Shown here piece after piece: positions 1 to 14,700 of a DNA stretch of 64,000 nucleotides (positions are counted from its first letter, which is position 1; every line of letters starts with the position of its first letter). A program made the position numbers and the translations under genes. The stretch is from Xylocopa sonorina (Eukaryota > Arthropoda > Insecta > Hymenoptera > Apidae), in the NCBI RefSeq assembly GCF_050948175.1, contig NC_135201.1, positions 7,626,001 to 7,690,000 on the forward strand, read 5' to 3'. The notes beneath the pieces were generated by a model, which saw nothing but the letters and a program-made list of their open reading frames with translations, did not search any database and was not told the DNA's origin.

Positions 1-3000
1 ATTTTACGGGACCCGCTATAAACTCGTAGTGGCACAATGTGTTTATGCGTTGGAATATTTATTGCGATTTGCATACTGCAATTTACGATTGTACAATGCA
101 GACATGGACAGCAGAAATGTACTGCATTAATAGAAAAAAGATAAGGACACATTTATATCTTTAATTACAAATTCAATTAATTTCATATGAAACTGAGATA
201 GAAGAGAAAATTTTATTAGTTCGATAAGACATCCAGTAACCGTATATGCATAGAAATCGCTATAAAGGATGTAACAGAAAAATTACGTATTAATATTCGA
301 ATATGACAATTTTTTATGGGCTATGAATCGCTGTCCGTGAAATCGAGGGAATCATTCGGGTATCGGAGGGCTATTTTCGAACGTTTCTCTATTTGCTTAT
401 GCTAATACTGTTTTTAGTTGACAAAGATGAACTGTGAATTAACAAGTAAAAGAAGCTTTTAGCTGGAAGAGCTCGCATTAATTATTTATACTGTTAGCCA
501 ATCATGTAGACGCATCTCGAAAAAATATGAGGGTTCACTCGTTTTTATTTTGCTTCTTCTCGTATTTCGTTATGCTGGGTTTTTTTTTTTAAATAAATAG
601 ATGATAAACAGCATAAAACTGATTAAGTTTCGTAGACTTAGAGTTAACGAAGAACATTTTAAATTATAATGTGTCTTGCAACTATTATATTTCCCGTTTA
701 AAATTCGGATATGATTTATACAACTTTGTTTCTTTTTTAAATGTACCTTAAAAACGTTCTCAGATACTTTGAAATTCAAATAGAATCGTATATGATTTAG
801 TGTTCTAAGATGCAAATGTAAAGTTTCTGTTTTACTTGAACTTTAATCCGATTTGTCTTCAAAAATTCATTGCCTCGTTTACAAAAAGTGTTATGTCATT
901 AATTTGTAACTTATATCGTATAATTCTGTCTTCGTTATATTATTCTCGAATGAATGGAATCTTTCTTAAACGTTCAATTTTTGAAATTGAAAGTTTCCTT
1001 ATTTTCAATGTTACAATGAAAAAAATTCTACAATCGAAAAGGACATCGAAGTGATCTTCAAAACCTGTTAAGTCTAATTCAACTTTCAAACAGGACTATA
1101 ATTTTATTCGCGTAACCTAATTTGAATCTTCCTTTATTATCGAAAAAAATTGATTAAACCCGGTAAGTTTTTATTTATGTACATTGGTTAACCATCTTGT
1201 TCGTCAACTATATTCTTGCTTGCACTTTTTTGCTTGGTGTCTGGAATTAATAATTAAAAAACGTTCAAATTATGGCGGAAATTCGAGTTTATAAAGTCCA
1301 GTTATTTTCTCGATAATAGTCTATCAGTGTGTTGCAATGCCATCACATCGTGCTATTGCCAAATCTAGTTACTACATTGATAACCAAAAATATTAACAAG
1401 TAAATAAACTATCATTTACAATAGTTTCAAAAAAGTATTAGCATACGGTCCTCAAAACCGTAGTATTTAAGTATCAACCAGTTAAGTGTAGAATTATTGA
1501 ATTTTAAAAATGTTAAAGTTTAAAATGTAGGAAAGGGTAACGGTATTAAAAATGTGGCGTCAAAGTGTGATTCACATCGGATTACTTGTTATTCTGTAAC
1601 ATGATTTTTCAAGTGTTAATAAAAATAGTGACATTGGTGGCAATTAATCATTTTTTCGATTGAGGTCAGTCAATTTTTTTTTTTATTACTCGACAGTTAT
1701 TTTCTGCTGCTTTAAGATCGCATGCATTTTCATAAGTTATTAATAACCACAGTATATTATCAAAGTCAGTACATAACTGATTTATAATCACATAATAATG
1801 AACGTGCTGAGTTTTTCCGTCTTCCTTGAAAAATATCATATTCTAAAATTACTTGGTGTTCTTATGTCACCTGCCATCATTCATTTACCTTTTGTATTCA
1901 ATTTAGAAGCATTCACCCATTAATCATTTGTTTGTGTTCGTTCGAAAATACTTGCCGCGCGTCTTTGAGACATAGGCAAGTCTCTTCAACTTCGATTAAG
2001 TAAATTCAACGGAATCCGATCGGAAATGGCGTTCGACTAGCAAGTGGAACTGGAATCCAGTGGTTCGTTCCCTTACGTAATATAATGGGACCCGCACGCG
2101 ACGCTTCTCGTTACCTCTCTCTATTGGTTTCTCTGCTCGAATGCAGACACGATCCCTGTCCCACGATTGCTTTCGTAATTCCTATTATTCAACATCGTGG
2201 ATGAACCGATTGATTACCTCGTTTAGGATGACACCCGAGCGCGATGAGCATCGGACGGTGTGCAGCCGTCAATGGCGGCACCAAAATCGAGGACTTTAAG
2301 TGGAAAGCGGAGATGAGGTTGCTAAATAGGAAACCGTTGGGAAACGAGGCCTGGGTATCTCTATGGTTGTTTTGTAATGGGATTTCTTGGCTCAGTTCTG
2401 GAAATCGCGGTGGCAATTGACGAATGCCTATTTTCTTCGACTGTTCCGCGGATTTCGTTGTCTGCGCTTTCCCACGTTTACAGTGAGAAGTATATGCAAC
2501 GAATAACGGCAGTAATATCATTTAAATGTCCGAAATTATAGTTACACGAGAACGTGAATGTTGGAGACGGCTTCATTTTGCTTTGACTTATATAATGAAC
2601 AGAATATATTGATATTAGCACATTGGTTAACTCGAAGATACTTGGAGCATGTTTGTGAATATAGTAGCTTACTAGCCTTGATCCAATTCTAATCTTAATG
2701 GAAGACACGTTTTTGTAGATTTAATTGTCATATAGGACTAAGCTAGTAGAATGAAATATTTTCATAAATTGTCCCACTAAATCAATTATAATAAAAGGGA
2801 AGTTTTGAATTAGGGAAACGATTGTAGTATGTATTTGTTGAGTAGGTGTTACCATTCTTGATCAGATAGTAGTATAGAGACGCGTATTAAGACAGTTGAA
2901 TATAGTATCAATCCAAAATACTTATATTTAAACACCGTTTATGCGATTAACACGTTGTTAATAACGTTTAAGCGTAGATCATAAACGGTTGTCAATGTTA

Positions 3001-4108
3001 ATTCAATGAAAATCTAATTGTATAATGATTATTATAAGATTTTGTATGATCTTACGTAATTATTAAAGCAAAAAGATGGGGAATACAAATTGCATAATCT
3101 CGTTAAGTAATCAATTCATTTATTCATTTATAGCGACAGGAGAAATTACGTATTTGTAAAAAAATTTATTGCAGCAAAAAATGTATGAATAATATTACAA
3201 TTTCGAATAAAGTTCAGTTGTGGTATATTTGCTAAAAAAAGTATTTAGTTGTTCAAGTATATTAAAAAACTTAAAAAAACGCTGGAATTCTGTTTAATGA
3301 AACGTTACATCAAAGATATCGAAGCCAGTGGTATAAGCGGAATACGATATTGAATTGTCAACGAAAACGCTGCAACCAGGATCGCTTTAATGAACAATTA
3401 ATCTCGAATCGATGGAAAAACATGCAAGGGGACGGCTTCGTACTTCGCGCGTGGAAAACATTCCACGTTTCTTGCTCGTGAACCAAGTCGACGACGACTT
3501 TTATCGCCCCACTAAAGATTTCTTTCGCCCATAACAAAAAAGACCGTTCTTTTTTTGCTTCCCCTCCCCTCCATCTGTTTCCCCGCCACTCGCTCTCCCA
3601 CCGTTTCGTTATCGATTTTCGTTAATGTTAATTTTCATAATTAATTTCAATAATTGGTCTCGCACATTTTTTGCGTTTGCCCATTTAAAAATTGTTCCCT
3701 TTTCTGCCTCTTGTGTGGCTCCATTCGTTTTTCACCTTATCTATATTTTTCTCCTTTCGTTTTTACTTTTAGAACTCGTTCATACGTCACCCAGTTCTTA
3801 ATAATTCATTGCGTAGCAAGCGCATTAATAATGCATCAGGTGCAATCAGAAGTTACGAGTTACACGGCCTAAGGGAGAGAAAATGAACGCGAATTGGGGA
3901 GGATACGGACGCAAACTAGCTACAAAATCCTCGAATGAATAAAACTAAATATTTATCACATCTGCTGACGTCAGACACCCGTTACACTCGCGATCCAGCT
4001 ATTCCGTACACGTAAACATTATAAAATACCAATTTTTATTCCGCGTATCGCTTTTCCTTACTGTTTTCATAGAGAATTGTATAGTCTGCATTGGGACGAT
4101 CTTCACCA

Positions 4109-4132
4109 GCAACTGTACATGCAACTGTACAT
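4109..4132. repeat. 12-bp tandem duplication
   Basis: The 12-mer GCAACTGTACAT occurs twice head to tail at 4109-4120 and 4121-4132. It is seen directly and has no assigned function. Confidence 0.8.
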
Positions 4133-6403
4133 GATCCATGAATTACGTTCGTACCCACCCTCTGTTGTCACCTTATTTATATAAATTAAATAACTTTCCA
4201 GATATTGAAACTTTCTCCCTCCTTTCTTAAACTGCTTCATCTCTGTGACAGTTTATTGCTCTTCTAGAAATTTATCTTGCTCACAGGAACAGACATGAAC
4301 CAGTGTATCTTATTGATGTCTACGCAGGGTATAAACGATATATTCTATCGCAGTGCGTAATATTTCAAGTGAAAATTCTCTGTGTACGATGTAAAACAAT
4401 GTTCGACAGTTGTTTTACATAATTCTTGGATTTTATTAGCGATTAATCAATTTTATTGTACAAAATTGCTCGCTTGTCTTTAGGATCTGTAAAATCTATC
4501 ATTGTTTCAGGAATTTTTTATTGTCTTGGAAGAGAAAATGTTTCGTCAGGAGTTTAACAAATTTTCACTTCCTCGATGAGGATTTCGATGACGATCATCG
4601 ATCGCAAGGCCACGTATACTTCTCTAAGTGTAATTTTTCCACGAAGAATCGTGGCCATGGCCCTAAGTAATTATTTGCACGCTAGAAACGTGTGTTTGCT
4701 CTTATACTTCATCGTTAAATATGACATTCTTGCTGGATACTCAATGACAGCTGCAGGATGATAGGTCAGTGGATCGAAGCTGGGTTAATTTCGCAAAAAT
4801 CCCATTCCCTTGCGTTTATTATGCATCGGGACGAAGAGAAGGTGACACATTAGCATGATAAGGTGGAATGTATAATAACCATCTAGCATTGACAGTACTT
4901 TTTTCCACCTGCCTTTACCATTATCATTAACCATTAGTTTTTTGCCGGAAAATCGTGAGAATATTCAATTTATTCAAAGTATCACCTTTAAATGATGCTA
5001 GAAATTCCATGGGAAGTATTTGTGTTAAGTAAAAGTGATGAAGTTAATGATATCTGTGGTAAACTGATCGATTATTTTCGCGGGCCAAGATTAATTTCTT
5101 TTTTTTGTTTTAAACAACGCATTTCTGATAATATATCATCTTGCAATTGGTTGATCGTAACCTTGAGTGGAACTTGTGCATGATAAAAAGCAACGCTTTG
5201 ACTGATGTACATCGAAAAGAATTTACATTGAAATTCTTATTTGCAGATTCGTGTTTGATTTTGGTGTTAGACGGTTCGTGTTGAAGAATTGCGTTTTATG
5301 CAAATATGCTCAATAATGCATAAAGAACTGACAGAGACTCGATGAGACAACTGCGAGATGAAAAGAATATTCTTTTTTGAATAGTGAAGTATATAGTATG
5401 TGTAATGTAAAAAATATGATGTATACGTACATAGCTTGGTAAAAATTAATTACGTACCCGGTTTTTTTAGTGAAACATTTCTTAATCTACACATATCGCA
5501 TCTTAATTATTAATTATACGGCACGCAGTATTTAACTCGATACCAATCTGATATATCGCGGTCCACATTTTGCGTCCATTATGCTCGATCAACTCTTTAC
5601 CCGCCTATCCGCTACTAATTTTAGCAGTTATATCGTTGGGATTACGTAAAATTTGTCTAGTGTCGCGCGTGTGTAAATATTTCTGAAGTAGGTTTGCGTT
5701 GGATTCGTGTCAGACTTGGGTTATTAAGTAATGGTCGCCCATGTTTAATACGCAGAGGAACGTGATTCGTTTGAATGCGAGTGGAATCGGATTTAAATTA
5801 TTCAACATTTCGATGGAAATTAATATTGCCAAGTTTCCATGAAATTTGCTTGGAAAATCAACGTTTCGTTAACACATTTATTTTTTTTTTACCGCGATGG
5901 AAGGTTTAAGCTTACGAATACGTGTCAGTGCATACTAATTATTTCTAGTAGCAGCCATATTCACCTATCATTGTAGCGAAATAATCCCAACTTTCAACTT
6001 CACTTTCAACGCTTCGACAACTATAGAGAAAACTTTTACAGAAATATGCCAGAGGTTCAGCAAACAAACGTGTTCCTCCGTGCTTGTCAGTGTGACACTT
6101 GCCATCGAAGCAATCGGTGATTTAACGATCCAGTCGAGGATTAGGAATATGGTGGATACGAAAAAGTCTACGAGACGCCAAGCATCTCGTCCGCGAGATC
6201 AAGGCCCGGTCAGCACTCAGTCATTCTGGTTTTTTTGCGGCACTCAATACGGCGTTACAAAACCACTGGCTCGCTTGCACGGTGTCAAGGTGTTGCTCAA
6301 TAAATCCCATCAGGTGGAAGGGAGAGGAAAAAAAGGGAGACTTGCTGGTTAACAGGTGTTTTTACGTTTGCTGTGCTTTATTTATCCGCTTGCCAGTCTT
6401 TTC

Positions 6404-6407
<4 letters not shown>

Positions 6408-6452
<45 letters not shown>

Positions 6453-6459
6453 TCTCTCT
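6408..6459. repeat. (TC)n microsatellite
   Basis: A run of alternating T and C of about 50 bp with one short interruption. It produces artificial Ser/Leu-rich reading frames on the plus strand that should not be read as protein. Confidence 0.95.
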
Positions 6460-9400
6460 ATTTGTCTCCCGTTTTTTTTCCCCGCTTTGTTGCATTCATT
6501 GTGCATCATTTGCATCGTGTGGAGAGGTAATGCGGTCGTTTAAAGAGCTTTTTTCATGTTACAAATATGACTAGTAATTTAAAAATGTTTACTGGTAGGC
6601 CTCTTCGATTTTACGTTTGATGTTTTTTCTTCTTTTAAGTAAAGTTCTTCGAATGTCAGAGAGCTTGTATGTTATTTCAACTTGTTAAGACTTCTTTACA
6701 CTCTCTGTACCATCTGCACTATTTACGTAATTTTTGTTTCCTTCATTATTTACGAAAATTTGTTGAGAGCAGCTCAGAATGCTAATCGGTTCCTAAATCA
6801 GTCGTTCCGTCTCGATTTTCCCCGAGCGTAAGTCTTAGTCGGCCCGAATTTGGAAGTCAGAAATCTTAATTTATCCACTGACAGTTCAAGCATGCCGTCA
6901 TTACTCTATTAATTCCACATTTCTACCACTATTTGTCCCAAAAAGTCTCGAAACATGGAATCTGTCTGCGAGTAGGGGAAAAGTGAAAGTCCTCTGTGGA
7001 ACTTAGAAGGGGCCATTGCCAAATTGTTCGCTCTCACACTGGCGACCGTTAATTATCCTCGGAGAACGTCTCTGTCAATCGTTGCAACGAATTGGAAAGC
7101 CTCCAAAATCGTTCCTACGATTGTGTCCGTCGAACGTAATGGAACGGTCACGTATGAGCATTACGATGAAGATTGGTAGAGGAGGAGGCAGAATAAGTCG
7201 CTCGTGAATCGCGATTATTACGTCACGAGGATCAGTTCTGCATGTCATCGCGTGTCAGCAGAATAACTCAGGGGATTCTTCCATAAATACTGCCACGTGA
7301 AATTTATGGGAAAGTAGACATTTTTTAGTGTTTAACATTTCGTGATTATTTATCGTTTCTTCTTCTTCTTTGACGCAGACTCTCTCTTATTTGTTTCTGT
7401 TTTCTTTTCGAAAAAGCTGGATGAGAGAGACTTATTTGAGGTTAGGACAGTTTTATCGACTCTATTAATTGCTTAACACGTGCTACTGTCCTTGTTGAAT
7501 TTGTACATCTTTTTCTTGATGATGCACGCATGGTGCTTAGGGAGCTATTGGTGTCAGTATGTGTGTAAAATTATGTACACACGTGGTAGAATGATTTAAA
7601 ATGCAATCCGCTCATAAAAAATGCCCTTGATGGGTTTTAAACTTGTATATACTAATAATAACTAATTATTTTTAGATTTGTATTATTCTTACTATAGTGT
7701 GATTAAAATTGAATTGCCTTCTTTAGGGAATTACGGCTCTTGTGATTATCGCCAAATTAGAAATTACGTACAGGAATGTCGATTACATTCAGAATGAAAT
7801 TTGTACTGTCTGGCAGAAATATCGAGACGCATAATCAGAGACATAATCGTTAGAAGATACCAGTGAATAGGGTCAGGAACTAGACTTTGGCTCGCGTTAA
7901 GGCAGGTCTCGTTCACTTTGGTACGTGACGCGGAACAGAACCGATATATTGCAATAGTAATCTTTATATATCGTTCGCTGTAGTTAGTTACATCGTATGT
8001 ATATGTGCTTAAATTTCACTTGAAATTCAAAGCTGGTATTGTTGGAAATCAAAGTTCTAAACGTAATCGTTTTCTTGTTCATTACTTTGGTCTTACCTTA
8101 CCTTCTTAAATTGCCCGTATTATTTTATATGTTCTAAGCCTATTGATATATTAATTAGAAATAGATTTAGTTCATTCACCTTAGAATTACAGTTTTGCAG
8201 GTAAAACTATAAATTAATTTGGAAGATTATTTTTTATTTTCAAATATATCATGCTATTCATAGTCTGTTGGCTTTCCGTAAATGGTTTCTGCCCGTTTCA
8301 TTATTGAAGGGAATCCTTTATCTATCGCGGCCAGAAAGCGTGGAAAATCTGCGAGATAAAAGAAAAAAAAGTATGAGATGTCAGTGATTCAGAATGGTAC
8401 GGAAAAGAAGAAATGTAATGCGTCTACTTCCACGGGAATTGGATGTTTTCTGCGTACACATAAGACGCATTGCAGGTGTGAAAAAAAGCTGGGAAAAAAT
8501 CGAACGTGCGTCGATCCTTGGAATAATTTATAACGACGTCTTCATTAGTCTTTACTACTATACCATTTTTCACAGTGATCAATATTCATCCTTTTTCCTA
8601 CCTTGTCAGTGTTACGAAACGCTTTTACGACGATCTCGATCTTCTATGTGCATTTAATTCAAATCTGGAAAAAAAGTTTTAAATTAGTTCAAAGAATTTT
8701 ATGGGCGAACTTGATTTCAATCGATGACAAGAAGTTACAGTTCGAAATAATAGGTCACTGAAACTATTTGATTATTTTCATTATAAAAATGAGTTTGGTA
8801 AAAGTAGTTTTATTCTACGTAGAGATTAAATATAACTTCCCAAATAAAATAATAGACAATGTATGTACAGCGTGTATTCATTCATATGTAAAATAAAACA
8901 TGAAATATCGTATTTCATTTGTCGGATAAGATACATATTTGATGTAGCAGAATTACTTGTTGTATTTTAGAGTAACGTTAATAGACAGGTTAAGATTTAA
9001 CGTTAGCAGTACTTGGCAGTAAGCACGTGGACATTTGCGAAAATGTTTATCACGAATATTCAAATATTACCTCAAGGACCTCGAGTACTTTGCATACTTA
9101 ACCCCGTAGTGACCTAACCTGATATTTTACCTCATGAATAGACAGCGGTGTGTTTATGTAAATTCATATTTTTATAAGCAGCGCTAAAGAAATGGAACCT
9201 AAATAAAGATTTGTTTCGTTCTCTAAACATCACACCGTGCATCTTAGCAATAGATACCTCACACGTTTTGCATATCATGCATGAATTTAATTTTTCCATT
9301 TCTCCTTGGGGGAAAAAAGTTCGTACTTTCTAATATTAAATTTTGCGGTGTTTAATATTACGGATTCCAGAAATGCTCCGCGTCGAATTCCATAAATTTT

Positions 9401-9671
9401 CGGCTACCAACGAATTAAAAATACAATTTCCTCGACCTTCGAAGAGGATGGACGAAGTAAGCGGTGGTCGAAGAGGATTGGAAATTGTTCTCTTTGTTGT
9501 TTCAAGTAGTAAGAGCGTATCGATGATCTCTTGGAACAGGATCAAACGTTCAAATATTTATCTGTCTTGTTTTCATGTTATTTTTAAGAGTGTTCGCGAT
9601 AGTCGTTAAGAAATCATACTAACTTTGTCGTAAAAATAGGCTCCTGATCAGTGTTAGAATAACAGGCGGTT

Positions 9672-9672
<1 letters not shown>

Positions 9673-9709
<37 letters not shown>
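9673..9709. repeat. (GA)n microsatellite
   Basis: An uninterrupted AG dinucleotide run of about 37 bp in the non-coding region upstream of Hnf4. Confidence 0.95.
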
Positions 9710-9714
<5 letters not shown>

Positions 9715-11767
9715 GCGTACATTCAAATAACACGTTGTAACCAAAAGTGTTGCCACTTGTAGAAATGTAAATCGAGATTTATACGACTGTGCACAAGGTG
9801 GAATTAGAATTGAAATTTAACGTTCCAAATGAATATATTATCATTTCAAAATAATATATAGTAACATTATAAAAGATAAGCAGGACACGGATTTCGATTT
9901 AAAAAAAGGAAAGGAAGAACTACCGGTTGTCACGTTCTCACTTCCGCAGAATTAATGTGAATTTAAGTTGCAGTCGTTATCATAAATGCAGCGACCTTCA
10001 CAAACGTCGTTTAGTCCAAGATTATGAAATTCACTATTTAAAAACTTCAACTCATATAAAGAATTATTTAGTACAGAATGGAAAAACTTGTAAGAATGTA
10101 TACAATGTTTTGTAACTGATGATATAATCAGGGAGGAAGTAATTCGAAAGTATAAAATAAAGTTTGCTCGTTCGAAACCTCGTTTTTTTAAGGAAAGCAG
10201 ATTAAAAGTTTGCACGATTTAATTCAGTTAACTGCTTTGCAACTGAAATCAAGTGTACAGCTACGCATGTAAAAGGTTATTATACGATATTATACTATGC
10301 ACGATGATAAGACTGCCAAGTTCATGTGTACTTACGAAATTTATAGAAGTAGAGGCTCCAAATGGGGAAATTGTGTTCTACATCTCTCTCACGTGACGAA
10401 ATATCTGACTACGTACTCGCTTATATCGAATAATTTTAAAGTAATTCTAATTTTCAACAATTATATTCTTCATCGCTATGTAAAAACTTGGGAATCCTCG
10501 GTACGCTTCGTTAATTAAATTCGAAAGTTGTAATTATTTGCTCCGAAGTTTCCTCCGGGAAAACAACAAAGTATCAGACATGCGTTAGAATGCGTGATTG
10601 ATAACGAGCGAAGCTTATCAGCGGACTTATTACGAAGCTAAAGTTTCGTGAAAGAAACGTGCTAGAAAAGAGATGGACGTTCCTTATCATTGGTATGTCA
10701 CATTATTTGTACGTCTAGGACCGATAAGAGAACCATTCCCGTTCTAAAATTGAGATTTTAAATGGCGCTCCGTTTACCATCTTTGGGTAATGTCGGTTCC
10801 TGCGCTTTTACTAAATTTCCGTCCAATTCTAATCGATTCTTAATCGTGCTGGTTTCATGAGAAACAATGTTAATCGAGTTCCAAGAAAATTCTTGCCGTA
10901 TCTGGGTTATTGACTCGGCCACAGGCTTGATAAAAATAATCTATTGGGCTAATTTTAGCTTCGTCAATGGCTGGCGGGAAATTCAAAACGAACAGAAATT
11001 AACACTAGCTCATCAATCATTTCTGCGGATCATTGGCAATGGTATTTATGTTTATAACATATTGAAATAAAAATTCTACAACAAATCGAAAAGTTATGCA
11101 TTTTATACAAATTCAATTTGATTTAAGAAATGAGATTAGGCTCGATTAGGAATGTCCATAGCGTTCAATATTGATTCTTTAGTAGAATATCTTGTGAGAA
11201 GATATTTGTGGAGAAACGAGTAAACTAGCAGTCTCCACAACGATGATAATAGCTATCGTTCGGTTTACGATTTTGCTTGAAACTGGATCACTTGCTGTTC
11301 ACTGTTTACAGTCAGCTGGTTTGAACTAGGTTTAGAAAGTAGCTACGCCAATCGTAACTTATTTCTGTTTAATTGCAACGTTACTTATACTAAATTCATC
11401 GTCCCGATGTTCGAGTAGAATCTGGCGACGAAAGTGCCAGAGGCAGCCAAAAACGATAAATACGCGACGAGGACATACGAAACGATAACAAAGTGTATAA
11501 GAAAATGATAAACAGCTGGGCGTTTATTTGAACGAATAAAGAGAGGAGATATGACATATAGAATGATTGATGTATAGATAAACAGGTGCATATATATTAA
11601 ACTAATGTAATACACGAATAATTCCCTCCGTTAAAGGGAAAGGAGTAGAGGTCTTTGAACACACGTGCTAAACGTGACGTTAGAAGAGTAAGAAGAGAAG
11701 AGACGACGTTAAGAAATTTGGTAAATTCGCTTAATTTTTCTATAAACGAATTAAAATCTGTTTGCAG

Positions 11768-14700
11768 ATGCCGATCTGAGCATGGGCGCGGGCGCTGCTG
11801 GGGGCTCAGTCCTCGGGCTGCCAGGATCGGGTGTGGGTGGTGTGCTTTCGCAGCATTGCGCGATCTGCGGTGATCGTGCAACCGGGAAACACTATGGTGC
11901 CGCCTCTTGCGACGGGTGCAAGGGTTTCTTTCGGCGGTCAGTCCGAAAAAACCATCTTTACACTTGCAGGTCGGTAGAATTGCTTTCTTTGTTCATGAAT
12001 CGAAATTATTCGATGCTGAGGAACTCCCGTTTCATAGAGTAGATAAAAAAGAAAGCGTTTGGTAATGTAATTTTTGTTTCAGATTTAGTAGAAATTGTGT
12101 AGTAGATAAAGATAAGAGGAATCAGTGTAGATATTGCAGATTACGAAAATGTTTCAAGGCTGGCATGAAAAAAGAAGGTAAGTTTTGCTGTATTAAATAA
12201 ATAAATGCAACATATCAAACAGTTTGTAATATTGCTCTACTTCGTCGACAAAGGGAATTTTATTTGAGCGAATAGAACATCTAGCATGTATCTGATGTCG
12301 TTTCTAAAGTATCATAAGCATAGTCTGATGCTTAAGGGTCTTTTTAGCAAACTCGGAGGTTCACCTTCAGCTATTAATTGACGCTTCATAGTTTCCACTT
12401 CTGTGGAATAATAAGCTTCCGTAGAGGGAGTCGAGTGTTGCCGTAAAGAAACTAAATTCTTTGTTTATGTAGCAGTTTTTTTTTATTGCTAAACCAGATC
12501 AGATTATGCGGAGCGGAAATATCTGAGGTGTTTACATTTGACATAAAAATTGATGTGAATAATAAATTAGCATTGAAAAAGTAACTTACATGTTTATTAT
12601 ACGTGTTTACTTAGATTAAAGATAAATACTAATATTTAGTACCGTTACTTGTTACCCAATCGTAACATTTTTTTGTACTAATTATGCGATCAAATCTACG
12701 TATGTGTAAAATTTCACCATCTTATGCATTTCATTGCCGAACGTCTCACAAGATATGTTCGAAATGTAAATTTGTTCCTATAAATATAAGACAAAAGAAA
12801 CGTTTATTGCAATTGAAACACTTGTGAGACAAGATGGATAGGAAACGAAGCGAAAGAATGGTGAGAAACAACACGAGCTCGTTAAGCCATCAATCAGTGA
12901 CTGATTCAAAATAAACACACCAGCAACGTACAAAGGAACTTATGCGAATGAATCAACTACGTATAAATCGTTATCATGCAAAATGAAAATACATTTGCAA
13001 AGAAATAACGAGGTTTCTTTTTTCCCGATTTTGTTTCTACGCAGCCGTACAAAATGAAAGGGATCGAATAAGCTGTAGGAGGCCAAGCTACGAGGAGCAG
13101 AGCAGTAACGGAAGTGGACTTTCTGTTGTATCCCTCCTTCAAGCGGAAATGCTCAGCAGACAAGTTGGTGCGGCCCTCGAGGTCAGTTTGTATGAATTAT
13201 TTTAATATTAATTACATGTAAATGAAAACACTGCTGTGAGAGGGAAGAAGCTTCAAATACATTCACTCTTGGAAAATTAAAAATAACAAGAGACAGTAGT
13301 ACAAGAATGAAACAATCGTAAGACGAAGAATTTGTCAAATTTCTTAAAAAGTGATGAGAGACTTCGTATCAAACGTGGTAAATAAAATCTATGCTCCGTT
13401 TATACAGACGTGAACGCGCTAAATTCAAGGTTTATCCTCTTCTTGCTTTCTCGGTATTAATAGAAGGAATTTAATGTCACAGCATTAATGAGTATAGGGA
13501 GAAGGAGAATTAATAAGGTCTTGGAGAATAATACATGTTTCCTTAATGTAAATGACAAGACCGTCAGACATCCGGCCGTTTTTCTTTCTCAACGGCGGAT
13601 CGTTATTTCCACATCCTTGAATAATGCCGAAATTATTTAAATTCTTCGTCGTTTTGAATACAGTTGAACCATTGTTGTGGTTCACTTTAGTTTGGGCCAA
13701 TGCATTTCTGATTTCAACTTTAGTACACGACTGAATAACCGCGTAAAGGATAATTCAAAGTTATGTTAAACAGCTAGGCAGCCCGGGCGGCGACATCGAC
13801 CTCAGCACGAAACAGATCGCTAACATAAACGACGTTTGCGACAGTATGAAACAACAGCTTCTTATCCTGGTCGAATGGGCCAAGTACATACCAGCTTTCA
13901 GTGAGTTAACCCTCGACGACCAAGTGGCCCTTCTTAGGGCACACGCGGGTGAACATCTTCTTCTTGGTGTTGCCAGGCGTAGCATGCAACTGAAGGATGT
14001 TCTTCTCCTTGGGAACAACTGTATCATCACCAAAAATTGTCCTGGTACATATCTTTCTCTATGCTCCATTCTTGGGTGCTGGTTGAATGTCTTTTTGTGG
14101 TAATCCCTTGATAAGAGTTAAAATATACCCGTAATATTAATTCAGAATGAAAACTCAATGGCATTATAGGCTAACAACTTATTAATATATCCTTAGAGCT
14201 ATAAATTAATTATTATTTGTGCTTATATAAGACGTACTACGGATATTAATTTAAAATATATTCAAAACTATGTACATTTGTTGTTAAACTATTCGTGACG
14301 CTAAATGCAACGTTATTTTTACATATAAGATAAAAAAGAGTTAAAACTATTTACCTTATGACGTTAAGTGAAAATCATATAACATCATGTTTGCACTGCG
14401 TTTCGCTCCTCTTCAAATCATTTACTAGCAAGATTGAAATACCCTTACATTTTAGATGAACGATTTAATTGAATCTAGAACCCAGAATTCTTCAATATAG
14501 AATTTGTGAACTCATTATCGAGGGATTATAAAAATAATTTTCTTTGTGATCATATTTTGTAAACTAACCCAGCGTTGTTCGCTTACTAATTAAATAATTG
14601 TTTAAAAACATTCATTTATTAACTGCTTTAATAATCACATAACTTTAATAAGGGATATTTGGAGAGTGATCCAATATTTATATAATGATCAAACTTTTCT

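Larger units (their letters stand above)
1..11767. other. Non-coding region upstream of the Hnf4 DNA-binding exon
   Basis: No exon of a recognisable protein could be supported here on either strand. The reading frames present are short, often rely on non-ATG starts, and look like chance or repeat frames. The region is AT-rich with microsatellites at 6408-6459 and 9673-9709. It has a pyrimidine-rich stretch near 3545-3605 and a lone TGACGTCA at 3966-3973. Because the first visible Hnf4 exon starts with a split codon after a splice acceptor, this interval probably contains Hnf4 first intron sequence and perhaps alternative first exons. None was identified. Confidence 0.6.

Noticed and set aside
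6282..6574. Ser/Leu-rich frames with many SLSLSL repeats
   Set aside because: Produced by the (TC)n microsatellite. The same artefact occurs at 42040, 56124, 60172 and 60956 on the minus strand.
11655..11873. Arg-rich plus-strand frame overlapping the Hnf4 DNA-binding exon
   Set aside because: It is in a different frame from the zinc fingers and runs through the splice acceptor. It is a shadow frame.
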